A stretch of DNA of 64,000 bases from Ruficoccus sp. ZRK36 (GCF_019603315.1 NZ_CP080649.1:3110176-3174175), one strand, 5' to 3'; positions 39,596 through 48,970 are shown, numbered from the stretch's first letter. Numbers and translations: made by a program. Notes: generated by a model from the letters alone, not told the origin.

Positions 39596-41001
39596 GCATG
39601 GCTAAAGGAAATCCCGACACGCTGACCGCCGACGGTTGCAAGACCGAGGGCGCGCTTCCAGCCTCCGCCACCCGCAATGCCTGCAAGCTGTGCACCCCGC
39701 TCGGGGCCGCCATGGTCTTTAAGGGTATCCGCGGCTGCCTGCCTTTCCTCCACGGCTCTCAGGGCTGCGCGACATATATCCGCCGCTACATGATCAGCCA
39801 CTTCCGCGAGCCGGTAGACATCGCCTCCTCCAGCTTCTCCGAGGACGATGCGATCTTCGGCGGCGCCCGTAACTTTGCCCAGGGCGTGGACAACGTCATC
39901 CGCCAGTATGAGCCCGAGCTCATCGGCGTGGCCACCACCTGCCTCTCCGAGACCATCGGCGATAACATGCTCGGCATGATCAAGGAGTACCAGGATAAGC
40001 ACAACGGTGACGGCCCGCCGCTGGTCCATGTATCCACTCCCGCCTACACCGGCACCCACAGCGACGGCTACTACTCAGCCATCCGCGAGCTGGTCAAAGC
40101 TTTCGTCAAGCCCACCCGCATCACCCAGCCGCGGATGGTTAACATCCTGCCGGCCATGATGTCCTGCGCCGACCTGCGCCACCTGCGCGAGATCTGCGCC
40201 ATGTACGAGATGGACGCCACGATCCTGCCCGACTACAGCTCCACGCTGGAGGGCAGCAGCTGGGACTGCTACCACAAGATTTCTCCCGGAGGCACTTCTA
40301 TCGAGGATGTCGCCGAGATGGGCAGCGCCGCCGCTTCGATCGAAATCGGCCACACACAGGCTGGTGATAAAAACAGCGCCGCCTCCTGGCTTGAGCGTGA
40401 GCACGGCGTGCGCCGCGATGCGCTGGGCTGGCCTCTGGGCATTCGCCTCAGCGACCAGTTCTTCGCAGCCATGGCTGCCATATCCGACCGCCCGATGCCC
40501 GAGCAGCTTGCTGACGAGCGCGGCCGTCTGGTAGACGCCTACGTGGACGCCCACAAATACGTCTCCGGAAAGCGTGCTGCGATCTTCGGTGAGCCGGATA
40601 TGGTCGTAGCGCTGGCCGCATTCATGAGTGAGATCGGGGTACGCCCCGTCATCTGCGCCACAGGCGCCAAGGTGAAAAAATGGAAAGAGCTGCTCGCCTC
40701 CGAGATCGAAGGCGGCACCGCAGACATCGAGATTCTTTCAGACTCCGACCACGCAAAACTCGCTGCCGCTGCCCGCGAGCTGAAGCCCGACATCATCCTC
40801 GGCTCCAGCAAGGGTTACCCGCTGGCACGCGAACTAAAAATTCCGCTCGTTCGTATCGGTTTTCCGATACATGACCGCATTGGGGCACAGCGTATGCTTA
40901 GTGTTGGATACCGGGGAACGATGGAGCTTTTTGACCGCGTGGCCAATGCCCTCCTCGAAGGCAAACAGGACTTTTCCGAAACCGGTTACAGTTACCTCTG
41001 A
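39592..41001 (+). CDS. nifN: FeMo-cofactor assembly scaffold NifN
   Basis: A 469-residue paralogue of NifK that pairs with NifE. Recognisable segments are NACKLCTPLGAAMVFKGIRG near residue 24, HGSQGCATYIRRY near 46, SSSFSEDDAIFGG near 77 and TTCLSETIGDNM near 111. The start overlaps the nifE stop by four bases. No NifB or NifX domain is fused to it, in contrast to the NifN-B fusions of some clostridia. Confidence 0.96.
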   Translation: MSMAKGNPDTLTADGCKTEGALPASATRNACKLCTPLGAAMVFKGIRGCLPFLHGSQGCATYIRRYMISHFREPVDIASSSFSEDDAIFGGARNFAQGVDNVIRQYEPELIGVATTCLSETIGDNMLGMIKEYQDKHNGDGPPLVHVSTPAYTGTHSDGYYSAIRELVKAFVKPTRITQPRMVNILPAMMSCADLRHLREICAMYEMDATILPDYSSTLEGSSWDCYHKISPGGTSIEDVAEMGSAAASIEIGHTQAGDKNSAASWLEREHGVRRDALGWPLGIRLSDQFFAAMAAISDRPMPEQLADERGRLVDAYVDAHKYVSGKRAAIFGEPDMVVALAAFMSEIGVRPVICATGAKVKKWKELLASEIEGGTADIEILSDSDHAKLAAAARELKPDIILGSSKGYPLARELKIPLVRIGFPIHDRIGAQRMLSVGYRGTMELFDRVANALLEGKQDFSETGYSYL

Positions 41002-41063
41002 CCCCACCCCCTAACGAACTCACTTATTACTTAAAAACCAGGCACTGAGAAAGAGGAACAACT

Positions 41064-42374
41064 ATGACGACTGCGATGAACATCGACCCTTCCGAGATCA
41101 ACCTCGACAACCACCCGTGCTTCAGTAAAGGCGCTTGCGCCACCTACGGGCGGATCCACCTACCCATCGCTCCCAAGTGCAACATCCAGTGCAACTACTG
41201 CAACCGAGACTTTGACTGCGTAAACGAAAGCCGTCCGGGCGTAACCTCCGCTGTCCTTTCCCCCGGTCAGGCCCTCACCTACCTGGACAAGGTAATGGAG
41301 ATGCGCGACGACATCGCCGTGGTCGGCATTGCCGGGCCCGGTGATCCCTTCGCCAACCCGAATGAGACGATGGAGACCTTCCGCCTCGTCCGCGCGAAGT
41401 ACCCGAAGATGATCCTCTGCCTCTCGACCAACGGCCTCGGCCTCACCGAGGAGTACGTCAAGGAGCTGGCCGAGCTGAAAGTTTCCCATGTCACCATCAC
41501 CATGAACGGGATCGACCCGGAAATCGCCGGTAAGGTCTACGCATGGGCGCGCCACAACAAGCGCATCTACCGCCACCGCCAGGCCGGCGAGATCATGATC
41601 GAGCGTCAGCTCAAAGCCATCAAGTGGATCAAGCAGTACGGCATGATCGCCAAGGTCAACTCGATCATCGTCCCCGGCGTCAACGACGAGCATTTACCTG
41701 AAATCGCCAAAAAGGTCGGAGATATGGGCGCCGACGTGATGAACTGCATCCCGCTCCTTCCCACTGCGGATACGGTTTTTGAAAACCTGCCTGAGCCGGA
41801 CGCCAAGATGCGCTTTGCGGTACGTTTCAAGTGTGGTGAGCACATGAACCAGATGACTCACTGCGCCCGCTGCCGCGCCGATGCGGTCGGCCGCCTCGGC
41901 CAGCAGAACACCGAGGAGATTCAGGAGCTGATCCGCGCATGCTCACAGCTGCCGATCAACCCGCAGGAGACCCGCGAGTATGTGGCCGTTGCCACCCGTG
42001 AAGGCATGCTGGTCAACCAGCACCTCGGCGAGGCCCGCGAGTTCACGATCTTTGGCGTAGATCCCGAGGACGAGGAAGAGTTCCTGGCCGTGGAAAAGCG
42101 TACCGCCCCTCCCACCGGATGTGGCGAAGATCGCTGGCTCGAAATGGCCAAGCTCCTGAAGGACTGCCGCGCCATTCTGGTCAACGCCGCAGGCTCCACG
42201 CCGAAGCAGGCCCTCACCGCAGCCGGGATCAAGGTCATCGAAATGGAGGGCATGATCGACGCCGGTCTGGCCTCGGTCTTCCACGGGGAAGCACTCCCCC
42301 CCAGCCTCGTACGCAGCTTCAAGGGATGTGGTGCAGGCTCCAGCTGCGGCGGTGACGGCACGGGCTGCGGTTGA
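41064..42374 (+). CDS. nifB: FeMo-cofactor biosynthesis radical SAM protein NifB
   Basis: A 436-residue enzyme that makes NifB-co, the carbide-containing 8Fe core. The radical SAM cluster motif is CNIQCNYCN (CxxxCxxC) with the following NRDFDCVNESRPGV. The additional cysteines of the NifB family (CGEHMNQMTHCARCRADAVG) are present. A NifX/NafY-like domain occupies about residues 315-415 (AVATREGMLVNQHLGEAREF, EDRWLEMAKLL), so this is the two-domain form. The tail is cysteine- and glycine-rich (GCGAGSSCGGDGTGCG). It follows nifN by 62 bases with AAGAGGA before the ATG. Confidence 0.98.
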   Translation: MTTAMNIDPSEINLDNHPCFSKGACATYGRIHLPIAPKCNIQCNYCNRDFDCVNESRPGVTSAVLSPGQALTYLDKVMEMRDDIAVVGIAGPGDPFANPNETMETFRLVRAKYPKMILCLSTNGLGLTEEYVKELAELKVSHVTITMNGIDPEIAGKVYAWARHNKRIYRHRQAGEIMIERQLKAIKWIKQYGMIAKVNSIIVPGVNDEHLPEIAKKVGDMGADVMNCIPLLPTADTVFENLPEPDAKMRFAVRFKCGEHMNQMTHCARCRADAVGRLGQQNTEEIQELIRACSQLPINPQETREYVAVATREGMLVNQHLGEAREFTIFGVDPEDEEEFLAVEKRTAPPTGCGEDRWLEMAKLLKDCRAILVNAAGSTPKQALTAAGIKVIEMEGMIDAGLASVFHGEALPPSLVRSFKGCGAGSSCGGDGTGCG

Positions 42375-42442
42375 TCGACTCCGCAGCGTGTATCCAACTT
42401 TCAGTACTCAACACACCATTAATAAGCAATCCACCAACCATC

Positions 42443-42754
42443 ATGAATAAGCCCGAACATCATCTGTTCATCTGCGGCAGTGCACGCGCCACCGGCGAGC
42501 TTAAGGGCGTCTGCTGCAATAAGGAGTCCATCAACCTGCTGTCCTACACTCAGGGCGAGGTCCAGGACCGCATGCTCAGCGGCGTCGAAGTCTCCATGAC
42601 CGGCTGCCTCAATATGTGCACCCGCGGTCCCGTCGTCATCGACTACCCGAGTGGCCGCTTTTACGAAAAAGCCAACGAAGAGCTGATCGATGAGATCCTC
42701 GACGCTATCGAAGATGGGGAAGTCTGCCAGACCAACCTCATCCCCGAGGACTAA
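42443..42754 (+). CDS. Thioredoxin-like [2Fe-2S] ferredoxin
   Basis: A 103-residue ferredoxin with the family's cysteine pattern: Cys11 (FICGSARATG), Cys24 or Cys25 (GVCCNK), Cys55 and Cys59 (TGCLNMCTRGP). Such ferredoxins occur in nif clusters, and the Clostridium pasteurianum member is known to interact with the MoFe protein. The ATG after CCATC is chosen because the ferredoxin fold begins there; a longer frame reaches back into the end of nifB and is unlikely. It probably serves electron supply or cofactor synthesis. Confidence 0.92.
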   Translation: MNKPEHHLFICGSARATGELKGVCCNKESINLLSYTQGEVQDRMLSGVEVSMTGCLNMCTRGPVVIDYPSGRFYEKANEELIDEILDAIEDGEVCQTNLIPED

Positions 42755-42779
42755 TCGAAGCATACCGGAATTTACTACC

Positions 42780-42992
42780 ATGAAAATATCTGCACGCAAT
42801 CAGCTGGCCGGTAAGGTCGTCTCCATCGAAAAAGGCTCGGTAAACTCCGAGGTCGAGATCGAACTGTCCGGTGGCCAGAAGATTGTCAGCATCATCACCA
42901 ACCACGCCGTGGAATCCCTCGGCCTGACCGTAGGCGGGTGCGCTGTAGCCATCATCAAGGCCAGCAGCGTCATGCTCGGTGTAGAGGAATAA
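42780..42992 (+). CDS. mop: Molbindin (Mop/TOBE single-domain molybdate-binding protein)
   Basis: A 70-residue protein: MKISARNQLAGKVVSIEKG, EVEIELSGGQKIVSIITN, and GLTVGGCAVAIIKASSVMLGV, the standard TOBE/Mop pattern. Molbindins assemble as hexamers and bind molybdate in the cytoplasm, here presumably buffering Mo for FeMo-co synthesis. It starts 25 bases after the ferredoxin stop and ends 5 bases before the GTG of nifV, so all three are clearly in one transcript. An upstream in-frame extension is rejected because it overlaps the ferredoxin gene. Confidence 0.92.
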   Translation: MKISARNQLAGKVVSIEKGSVNSEVEIELSGGQKIVSIITNHAVESLGLTVGGCAVAIIKASSVMLGVEE

Positions 42993-42997
42993 TTAAA

Positions 42998-44140
42998 GTG
43001 AAACACGCCCGCTACCTGATAGATACCACTCTGCGTGATGGAGAACAGGCAGCGGGCGTCGTCTTTACTTTAAACGAGAAGCTGGCCATCTCGCGCCAGT
43101 TAGCCGATACCGGTATCGCCGAGCTGGAGGTGGGCATCCCCGCCATGGGCGAAACCGAGATCGCCCACATCCAGGCAATTGTCGGCCAGCGTCTGCCCTG
43201 CCGCATCACGACCTGGGGCCGTGCCTCCCATGAGGACATGGAGGCCGCAGCCATGACCGGTGCAGACGGCTTTCACTTTTCGCTTCCCGCCAGCGAGCTG
43301 CACATGCGCATCTGGAAAAAAGATGCCGACTGGGCACTGAGCACGCTTACTGACCTCGCCAGCGAGGCCAAACGCACGTTCAAATATTTCAGCGTCGGGG
43401 CACAGGATGCCTCCCGCGCCGATCCGGCCTTCCTCGTTGATTTCGCACAGGCCGCTGAGGCCGTAGGCGCCAAGCGTATTCGCCTGGCCGATACAGTGGG
43501 CTGCCTGAACCCGCAGTCCACTATGGCTATGCTGCAGACCGTACGCGCTGCGACGAGAATCGAGATCGAATTTCACGGGCATAACGACCTGGGCATGGCC
43601 GTCGGTAATACCGTAGCTGCTTTTCTCGCCGGTGCTGATTGCGCCAGCGTCACTGTCAACGGACTGGGCGAGCGCGCTGGGAACGCCGCTCTGGAGGTCG
43701 TCGCAGCCGCTCTGCGCCACACGACTGACATCGAGCTGGACATGCACTTCGCGCAGTTTGCCAATCTCAGTGACCTTGTCTCTAAAGCCTCCGGACGCCG
43801 CCTCGCGTGGGACAAGCCCGTCACCGGCCAGGGCTGCTTTCAGCACGAGTCCGGCATCCACTGCCGCGGCCTGAGCGAAGACCGCGCCAGCTACGAGACG
43901 ATCAGCGCGGAGGATGTCGGCCGCACACGCAGCGCTTTTGTTATTGGCCGGCACAGCGGCTCAGCCGCCCTCGTTAATGCTGCCTCCGAGCTGGGCATAC
44001 CGCTCACTCGCAGCATGGCTCAGGAGCTTTTACCGCAGATTCGCCGCGAATCCGAGCGCCTCGGGCGCGGACTCTCAAGCGAGGAATTTCAGTCAACCCT
44101 GGAGGCCTATCTCCTCAACCACAACGAAGTCTGGTCATGA
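42998..44140 (+). CDS. nifV: Homocitrate synthase NifV
   Basis: A 380-residue enzyme of the isopropylmalate/homocitrate synthase family that condenses acetyl-CoA and 2-oxoglutarate to homocitrate, the organic ligand of FeMo-co. Motifs are IDTTLRDGEQAAGV at the start, FHGHNDLGMAVGN (metal-binding HxH), and GERAGNAALE. The start is a GTG (V)KHARYLIDTT with AGAGG nine bases upstream; earlier in-frame codons lie inside mop. The C-terminal regulatory domain of LeuA is absent, as usual for NifV. Confidence 0.96.
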   Translation: MKHARYLIDTTLRDGEQAAGVVFTLNEKLAISRQLADTGIAELEVGIPAMGETEIAHIQAIVGQRLPCRITTWGRASHEDMEAAAMTGADGFHFSLPASELHMRIWKKDADWALSTLTDLASEAKRTFKYFSVGAQDASRADPAFLVDFAQAAEAVGAKRIRLADTVGCLNPQSTMAMLQTVRAATRIEIEFHGHNDLGMAVGNTVAAFLAGADCASVTVNGLGERAGNAALEVVAAALRHTTDIELDMHFAQFANLSDLVSKASGRRLAWDKPVTGQGCFQHESGIHCRGLSEDRASYETISAEDVGRTRSAFVIGRHSGSAALVNAASELGIPLTRSMAQELLPQIRRESERLGRGLSSEEFQSTLEAYLLNHNEVWS

Positions 44141-44622
44141 GTTTCTGGCTGTATAAGTGCGACGGCAGCAACTACACCCAGCTCGCACCGGTCAAATTAA
44201 CTGGCCCCGAGGGTATCCTCGCCCGCTACCTCCAGAGTAAATCGGAGGAGAACACGCCTTTCACGTGGAGTCTTTTAAACAAAGATATCGTCGCGCTGAT
44301 CGACCCTGAGCTGGATGCCAGCACCCACCTGGTCGTGCTCGACATGCTGCCCGAGCATCTTGTCGAGGTCAGTCTGCACCGCGTCTACGCCATCCAGGGC
44401 AGTTCCGAGGAAGACACTTCGGACGTCGTCCTGGCCTGCAAAATTCTTTTTCAGGGCCTCGCGAACAAAACCAGCTCCACTTTCAAAGAAGCCTTTGAGT
44501 GCGACCCGCCCGCCGACAACCGCCAGATGCTCGAAGCTCTCGGGCTCTCCGGCGGTACTGCTGGCGGACGCTACCACTGGACCAAACCCAAAATGGACAT
44601 TGGTGCCACGGTCTGCACTTAA
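44137..44622 (+). CDS. Unrecognised nif-operon protein coupled to nifV
   Basis: A 161-residue soluble protein I do not recognise. It begins MSFWLYKCDGSNYTQL and ends GGRYHWTKPKMDIGATVCT; four cysteines are scattered and no metal-binding cluster is evident. No signal peptide or membrane helix is present. The centre is mixed alpha/beta with acidic character (EGSSEEDTSD-like, FECDPPADN). Its ATG overlaps the nifV stop (ATGA), so it is translated with nifV, and flavodoxin follows after 76 bases. The codon use is like its neighbours. It is very likely part of nitrogen fixation, perhaps in homocitrate or cofactor handling, but function is unknown. Confidence 0.85.
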   Translation: MSFWLYKCDGSNYTQLAPVKLTGPEGILARYLQSKSEENTPFTWSLLNKDIVALIDPELDASTHLVVLDMLPEHLVEVSLHRVYAIQGSSEEDTSDVVLACKILFQGLANKTSSTFKEAFECDPPADNRQMLEALGLSGGTAGGRYHWTKPKMDIGATVCT

Positions 44623-44698
44623 CGCACCTCCCGCCATCCAATCCTAGCCAACCACAACCCACTTCATACCAGAACAACCATATAACGCACTATCAGTC

Positions 44699-45169
44699 AT
44701 GTCAGATCTGAAGCTCACCGTCCTGTACGGAACCGAAACCGGCAACTGCGAAGGACTTGCCAAAAAAGTAGCAGCCAAGGGCGAGAAGAACGGCGTCGCC
44801 GTCGAACTCGTCAACCTCGCCGAGTACTCTGCCGACCAACTGGCCACCATTGAAAACCCGGCCCTCGTCATCATCTCCACCTGGGATGACGGCGCTCCGC
44901 CGCCCAAGTGCGTGAAATTCTGCAACGAACTTTTCGCCTCCAGCGCCGACCTCAGCAAGCTCGAGTACACCGTGCTCGCCCTCGGCGACACCGAGTACCC
45001 GCTGTTCTGCGAGTGCGGCAAGAAGATCGACGCCAAGCTCTCCGAACTGGGCGCCAAGTGCATCATGCCGCGCACCGACATGGGAGCCGAGTTCATGGTC
45101 AACTACATCGGTTGGTCCAAGAACTTCTGGAAGACCATGAAGGGTGTATTCGGCGTCGGCGCCGCTTGA
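44699..45169 (+). CDS. Flavodoxin
   Basis: A 156-residue FMN-binding electron carrier. The phosphate loop is YGTETGNCEGLA (residues 10-21), followed by STWDDGAPPPKC and ALGDTEYPLFCECGKK, the two FMN-flanking loops. The sequence is closer to the flavodoxin domains of sulfite and P450 reductases than to classical NifF, but position between nifV and nifJ argues for a role as electron donor to NifH. It has its own good ATG; no separate promoter is evident. Confidence 0.92.
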   Translation: MSDLKLTVLYGTETGNCEGLAKKVAAKGEKNGVAVELVNLAEYSADQLATIENPALVIISTWDDGAPPPKCVKFCNELFASSADLSKLEYTVLALGDTEYPLFCECGKKIDAKLSELGAKCIMPRTDMGAEFMVNYIGWSKNFWKTMKGVFGVGAA

Positions 45170-45221
45170 GGACTTACTTCAACCACACATTACCGATTCA
45201 ATTATCCGCCCGGGGTGAGCC

Positions 45222-45246
45222 GGGGGCAGGCGCAAGCCGTGCCCCC
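45222..45246 (+). other. Strong hairpin in the flavodoxin-nifJ spacer
   Basis: GGGGGCA-GGC, tetraloop GCAA, GCC, a bulged G, then TGCCCCC: ten base pairs with one bulge and a GNRA loop. It lies 35 bases before the nifJ start. No T tract follows, so it may act in mRNA processing or partial attenuation rather than full termination. Confidence 0.55.
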
Positions 45247-45280
45247 CACTCTCCCGCCCGGAGCAACTCTATAGACTGTC

Positions 45281-48200
45281 ATGGGAACAACCACTTCACT
45301 AAAAACAATCGATGGCAATGAGGCCGTAGCCGCCGTAGCCTATCGACTCAGCGAGATCATCTCGATCTATCCGATCACACCGTCCACCCCGATGGCCGAA
45401 CTCTGTGATGAGTGGAGTGCGGCGAACCAGCCGAACCTCTGGGGCGACACTCCGCAGGTTGTCCAGATGCAGAGTGAGGGCGGCGTAGCCGGTGCCTTTC
45501 ACGGCATCCTTATGGGCGGCAGCCTGAGCACGACCTTTACGGCGTCGCAGGGTCTGCTCCTGATGATCCCGAACATGTACAAGCTCGCCGGTGAGCTGAC
45601 CCCGGCGGTCATCCACGTCTCGGCCCGCGCCATCGCTACCAATGCGTTGTCGATCTTCGGCGACCACAGCGACGTCATGGCCTGCCGCCAGACGGGCTTT
45701 GCCATGCTCGCCTCGAATTCCGTCCAGGAGGCCGCCGACATGGCCGCCATTTCGCACGCCGCCACGCTGAAGACCCGCGTGCCCTTCCTGCACTTCTTCG
45801 ACGGCTTCCGCACCTCGCACGAGATCAACTCCATGACACCGATCTCCGACGACACGCTGATGAGCCTGCTCGACGAGGACGCACTCGTGTCGTTCTACCA
45901 GCGCGCGCTGACCCCGGACAGCCCGTCCGTCCGCGGTACCGCCCACAACCCGGACACTTACTTCCAGTCCCGCGAGGCCACCAACCCCTTCTACGCAGAC
46001 ACGCCCGGCACCGTTCAGGCGATCATGGATGTCTTTGCCGAGAAGACCGGCCGCGCCTACAAGCTTTACGACTACTACGGCGCCGAAGACGCCGAGCAGG
46101 TCATCGTCCTGATGGGCTCGGGTGCTGAAACCGCCTCCGAGACCGCCAAGTGGCTTAACGAACACACCGGCACCAAGTACGGGGTCCTCTCCGTACGTCT
46201 GTTCCGTCCCTTTGACGTCAAGGCCTTCTCCGACGCCCTGCCCGCCACGGTCAAGTCCGTCGCCGTGCTCGACCGCACGAAGGAGCCCGGCGCTCTCGGT
46301 GAACCGCTGCACCTCGATGTGGCTCTGGCCCTCCAGCAGGCTGCCCGCGAAGGTCTGCGCGACTCCGTCCCGTCCATCGTTGGTGGCCGCTACGGCATCG
46401 GCTCGAAGGAGTTCACGCCCGGCATGGTCAAGTCCGTCTTTGACAACCTCCTCACGGAGGCCCCGCGCGACCACTTCACGGTCGGTATCCGCGACGACCT
46501 GACCAACCTCTCCCTGGAGTGGGACGAAGCCTTCTCCGTCAAAACCGGCAAGACGCAGTCCGCTGTCTTCTTCGGTCTGGGCTCGGACGGTACCGTCGGC
46601 GCGAACAAGAACACCATCAAGATCATCGGCGAGTGCACAGACCTGTACACGCAGGCCTACTTCGTCTACGACTCCAAAAAGTCCGGCGGTCTGACCACCT
46701 CGCACCTGCGCTTTGGTCCGCTGCCGATCAAGGCTCCGTACCTCGTGGACGAGGCGCACTTCGTCGGCTGCCATCAGCCGCAGTTCCTCGGTAAGGTCGA
46801 TGTCCTCTCCACTCTTTCCGAAGGTGGCGTATTCCTGCTTAACTCGCCCTACCCGGCCAAGAAGGTCTGGCACCACCTGCCGCTCGAAGTCCAGGAAGCC
46901 CTCATTGAGAAAAAGGCCAGTTTCCACGTGATCGACGCCTACTCGGTCGCCCGCGAGGTCGGCATGGGTAACCGCATCAACACCATCATGCAGGTCTGCT
47001 TCTTCGCCCTCAGCGGCGTCCTGCCGACCGACGTGGCCATCGCCAACATCAAGACGCGCATCGAAAAGACCTACGGCCGCAAGGGCCCGAAGATCGTCGA
47101 GATGAACTGCGCCGCTGTTGACGCCGCTCTCTCGCACCTTGAGCAGGTCGAGATCCCGGCCGAGGCCACCGCCGCCTCGATGCCGATCAAGTGGGTGCCC
47201 GACGAGGCTCCGGACTTTGCCCAGCGCGTCACTGCCCAGCTGCTCGCCGGTAAGGGGGACCTGCTCCCGACCAGCGCCTTCCCGCCCGATGGCACCTGGC
47301 CGACCGGTACTTCGCAGTACGAAAAGCGCCGCATCGCCTCCCACATCCCGGTCTGGGATGCCGAGACCTGCACGCAGTGTAACAAGTGCTCGCTGTTCTG
47401 CCCGCACGCCGCCATCCGCCCGAAGTCCTACGACATCACCGAGCTGGCCAAGGCCCCCGAGGGCTTCCGCAGCGCCGAGCTGAAGGGACCGCGTGCCGAC
47501 GGCAAGGGCTTCACCATCCAGGTCTTCCCCGAGGACTGCACCGGCTGTATGGCCTGTGTCGAGCTTTGCCCGGCCAAGAACGAGGATGGTCGCCGCGCCA
47601 TCGAAATGGAGCCGGTTGAAAACTACATCGATCAGGAACTCGAAAGCCTGAAGTTCTTCCAGAGCCTGCCTCAGCCAGACCTCGACCCGTCCAAGGCCAC
47701 CGCCAAGACCATCACGCTGCGCCAGCCGCTGATCGAGTTCTCCGGGGCCTGCTCGGGCTGCACGCAGACGCCGTACGTCCGCATCCTTACGCAGCTCTTC
47801 GGTGATCGCCTGCTGATCGCCAACGCCACGGGCTGCTCCTCCATCTACGGTGGTAACCTGCCGACCACACCTTACTGCACCGATGCAGACGGACGCGGCC
47901 CGGCCTGGGCCAACTCCCTGTTCGAGGACAACGCCGAGTTCGGCCTCGGGCTGCACCTGGCCTCCAAGCACCGCCACGAAGCCGCCAAGCGCCTTCTGGA
48001 GCTAGCTGGTGAAGAGATCGGTAAGGACAAGGTCGAGTCGATCCTCAATGCCAAGCCCGCCCTGCAGCGTCAGCTCGCAGCCGAGCTGAAGGACAAGATC
48101 AATGGCGGCGGCAGCGCCACGGTGAAGCAGCTCAAGCGTCACCTGGACTACCTCGTCCCGAAGTCCACCTGGATCATCGGGGGTGACGGCTGGGCCTACG

Positions 48201-48838
48201 ACATCGGCTACGGCGGCCTCGACCACGTGCTCGCCTCCGGCCACAACGTCAACGTGCTCGTCCTCGACACCGAAGTTTACTCGAACACCGGCGGCCAGGC
48301 CTCCAAGGCCACTCCGATCGGCGCTCAGGCGAAGTTCGCAGCCGCTGGCAAGGCCATCGCCAAGAAGGACCTGGCCCAGATCGCGATCAGCTACGGTAAC
48401 ATCTACGTCGGCCAGATCGCACTGGGTGCCAACGAGCAGCAGACGATTGAGGTCCTCCGCGAAGCCGAGAGCTATCCCGGCCCCTCACTGGTCATCGCCT
48501 ACGGCCCCTGCCAGGCACACGGGATCAACCTGACGCTCGGCCCCGACCGGCAGAAGGCGGCGGTCAACAGCGGCTACTGGCCCCTGTTCCGCTACGACCC
48601 GCGGAATATCGGCAGCGAGCTTCCGGCCTTCCGTCTGGAGTCCTTCGAGCCGTCCATGCCGGTGGCTGACTTCATGACGAAGGAGAACCGCTTCAAGTCC
48701 CTCCAGCGTTCCGATCCGGACCGAGCTGGTCAGCTGCTCGAAATGGCACAGGCGCATGTTGATGCCCGCTGGGCCAAGCTCGAGAAGATGGCCGCAGCCG
48801 GACTCGAAGACGAGGACGACGACGACGATTGGGGTTGA
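45281..48838 (+). CDS. nifJ: Pyruvate:flavodoxin (ferredoxin) oxidoreductase NifJ
   Basis: A 1,185-residue single-chain enzyme that oxidises pyruvate to acetyl-CoA and CO2 and reduces flavodoxin or ferredoxin. Domains run from the N-terminal pyrimidine-binding part (DGNEAVAAVAYRLSEIISIYPITPSTPMAE) through the CoA-binding and gamma parts. The two [4Fe-4S] sites are CTQCNKCSLFCPHAA and CTGCMACVELCP. The TPP domain has the third-cluster start SGACSGCTQTPY and GGDGWAYDIGYGG. The tail is acidic (DEDDDDDWG). The length matches known NifJ proteins. With flavodoxin just upstream it forms an electron route to nitrogenase from pyruvate, which implies nitrogen fixation under low oxygen. Confidence 0.98.
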   Translation: MGTTTSLKTIDGNEAVAAVAYRLSEIISIYPITPSTPMAELCDEWSAANQPNLWGDTPQVVQMQSEGGVAGAFHGILMGGSLSTTFTASQGLLLMIPNMYKLAGELTPAVIHVSARAIATNALSIFGDHSDVMACRQTGFAMLASNSVQEAADMAAISHAATLKTRVPFLHFFDGFRTSHEINSMTPISDDTLMSLLDEDALVSFYQRALTPDSPSVRGTAHNPDTYFQSREATNPFYADTPGTVQAIMDVFAEKTGRAYKLYDYYGAEDAEQVIVLMGSGAETASETAKWLNEHTGTKYGVLSVRLFRPFDVKAFSDALPATVKSVAVLDRTKEPGALGEPLHLDVALALQQAAREGLRDSVPSIVGGRYGIGSKEFTPGMVKSVFDNLLTEAPRDHFTVGIRDDLTNLSLEWDEAFSVKTGKTQSAVFFGLGSDGTVGANKNTIKIIGECTDLYTQAYFVYDSKKSGGLTTSHLRFGPLPIKAPYLVDEAHFVGCHQPQFLGKVDVLSTLSEGGVFLLNSPYPAKKVWHHLPLEVQEALIEKKASFHVIDAYSVAREVGMGNRINTIMQVCFFALSGVLPTDVAIANIKTRIEKTYGRKGPKIVEMNCAAVDAALSHLEQVEIPAEATAASMPIKWVPDEAPDFAQRVTAQLLAGKGDLLPTSAFPPDGTWPTGTSQYEKRRIASHIPVWDAETCTQCNKCSLFCPHAAIRPKSYDITELAKAPEGFRSAELKGPRADGKGFTIQVFPEDCTGCMACVELCPAKNEDGRRAIEMEPVENYIDQELESLKFFQSLPQPDLDPSKATAKTITLRQPLIEFSGACSGCTQTPYVRILTQLFGDRLLIANATGCSSIYGGNLPTTPYCTDADGRGPAWANSLFEDNAEFGLGLHLASKHRHEAAKRLLELAGEEIGKDKVESILNAKPALQRQLAAELKDKINGGGSATVKQLKRHLDYLVPKSTWIIGGDGWAYDIGYGGLDHVLASGHNVNVLVLDTEVYSNTGGQASKATPIGAQAKFAAAGKAIAKKDLAQIAISYGNIYVGQIALGANEQQTIEVLREAESYPGPSLVIAYGPCQAHGINLTLGPDRQKAAVNSGYWPLFRYDPRNIGSELPAFRLESFEPSMPVADFMTKENRFKSLQRSDPDRAGQLLEMAQAHVDARWAKLEKMAAAGLEDEDDDDDWG

Positions 48839-48885
48839 TTTCCCCTCTCGCCGCCGGCACCCGCCGGATTTTGATTCACACCAGC

Positions 48886-48914
48886 GCGCGAGGGGATTTA
48901 TCATCCCCTCGCGC
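48886..48914 (+). terminator. Terminator after nifJ
   Basis: A perfect 12-bp stem (GCGCGAGGGGAT with ATCCCCTCGCGC), 5-base loop, then TTCCCGTTTT. It lies 47 bases after the nifJ stop and 56 bases before draT. It probably ends most nif transcripts, leaving draTG at a lower level or under separate control. Confidence 0.85.
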
Positions 48915-48970
48915 TTCCCGTTTTCACCCACCCATCCTCTTCACAGGCAGCATCGCCCTACCCCCACCGC

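Noticed and set aside
45299-47977. 892-codon minus-strand open frame opposite nifJ
   Set aside because: Shadow of nifJ. The plus strand has all NifJ motifs; the antisense product has none.
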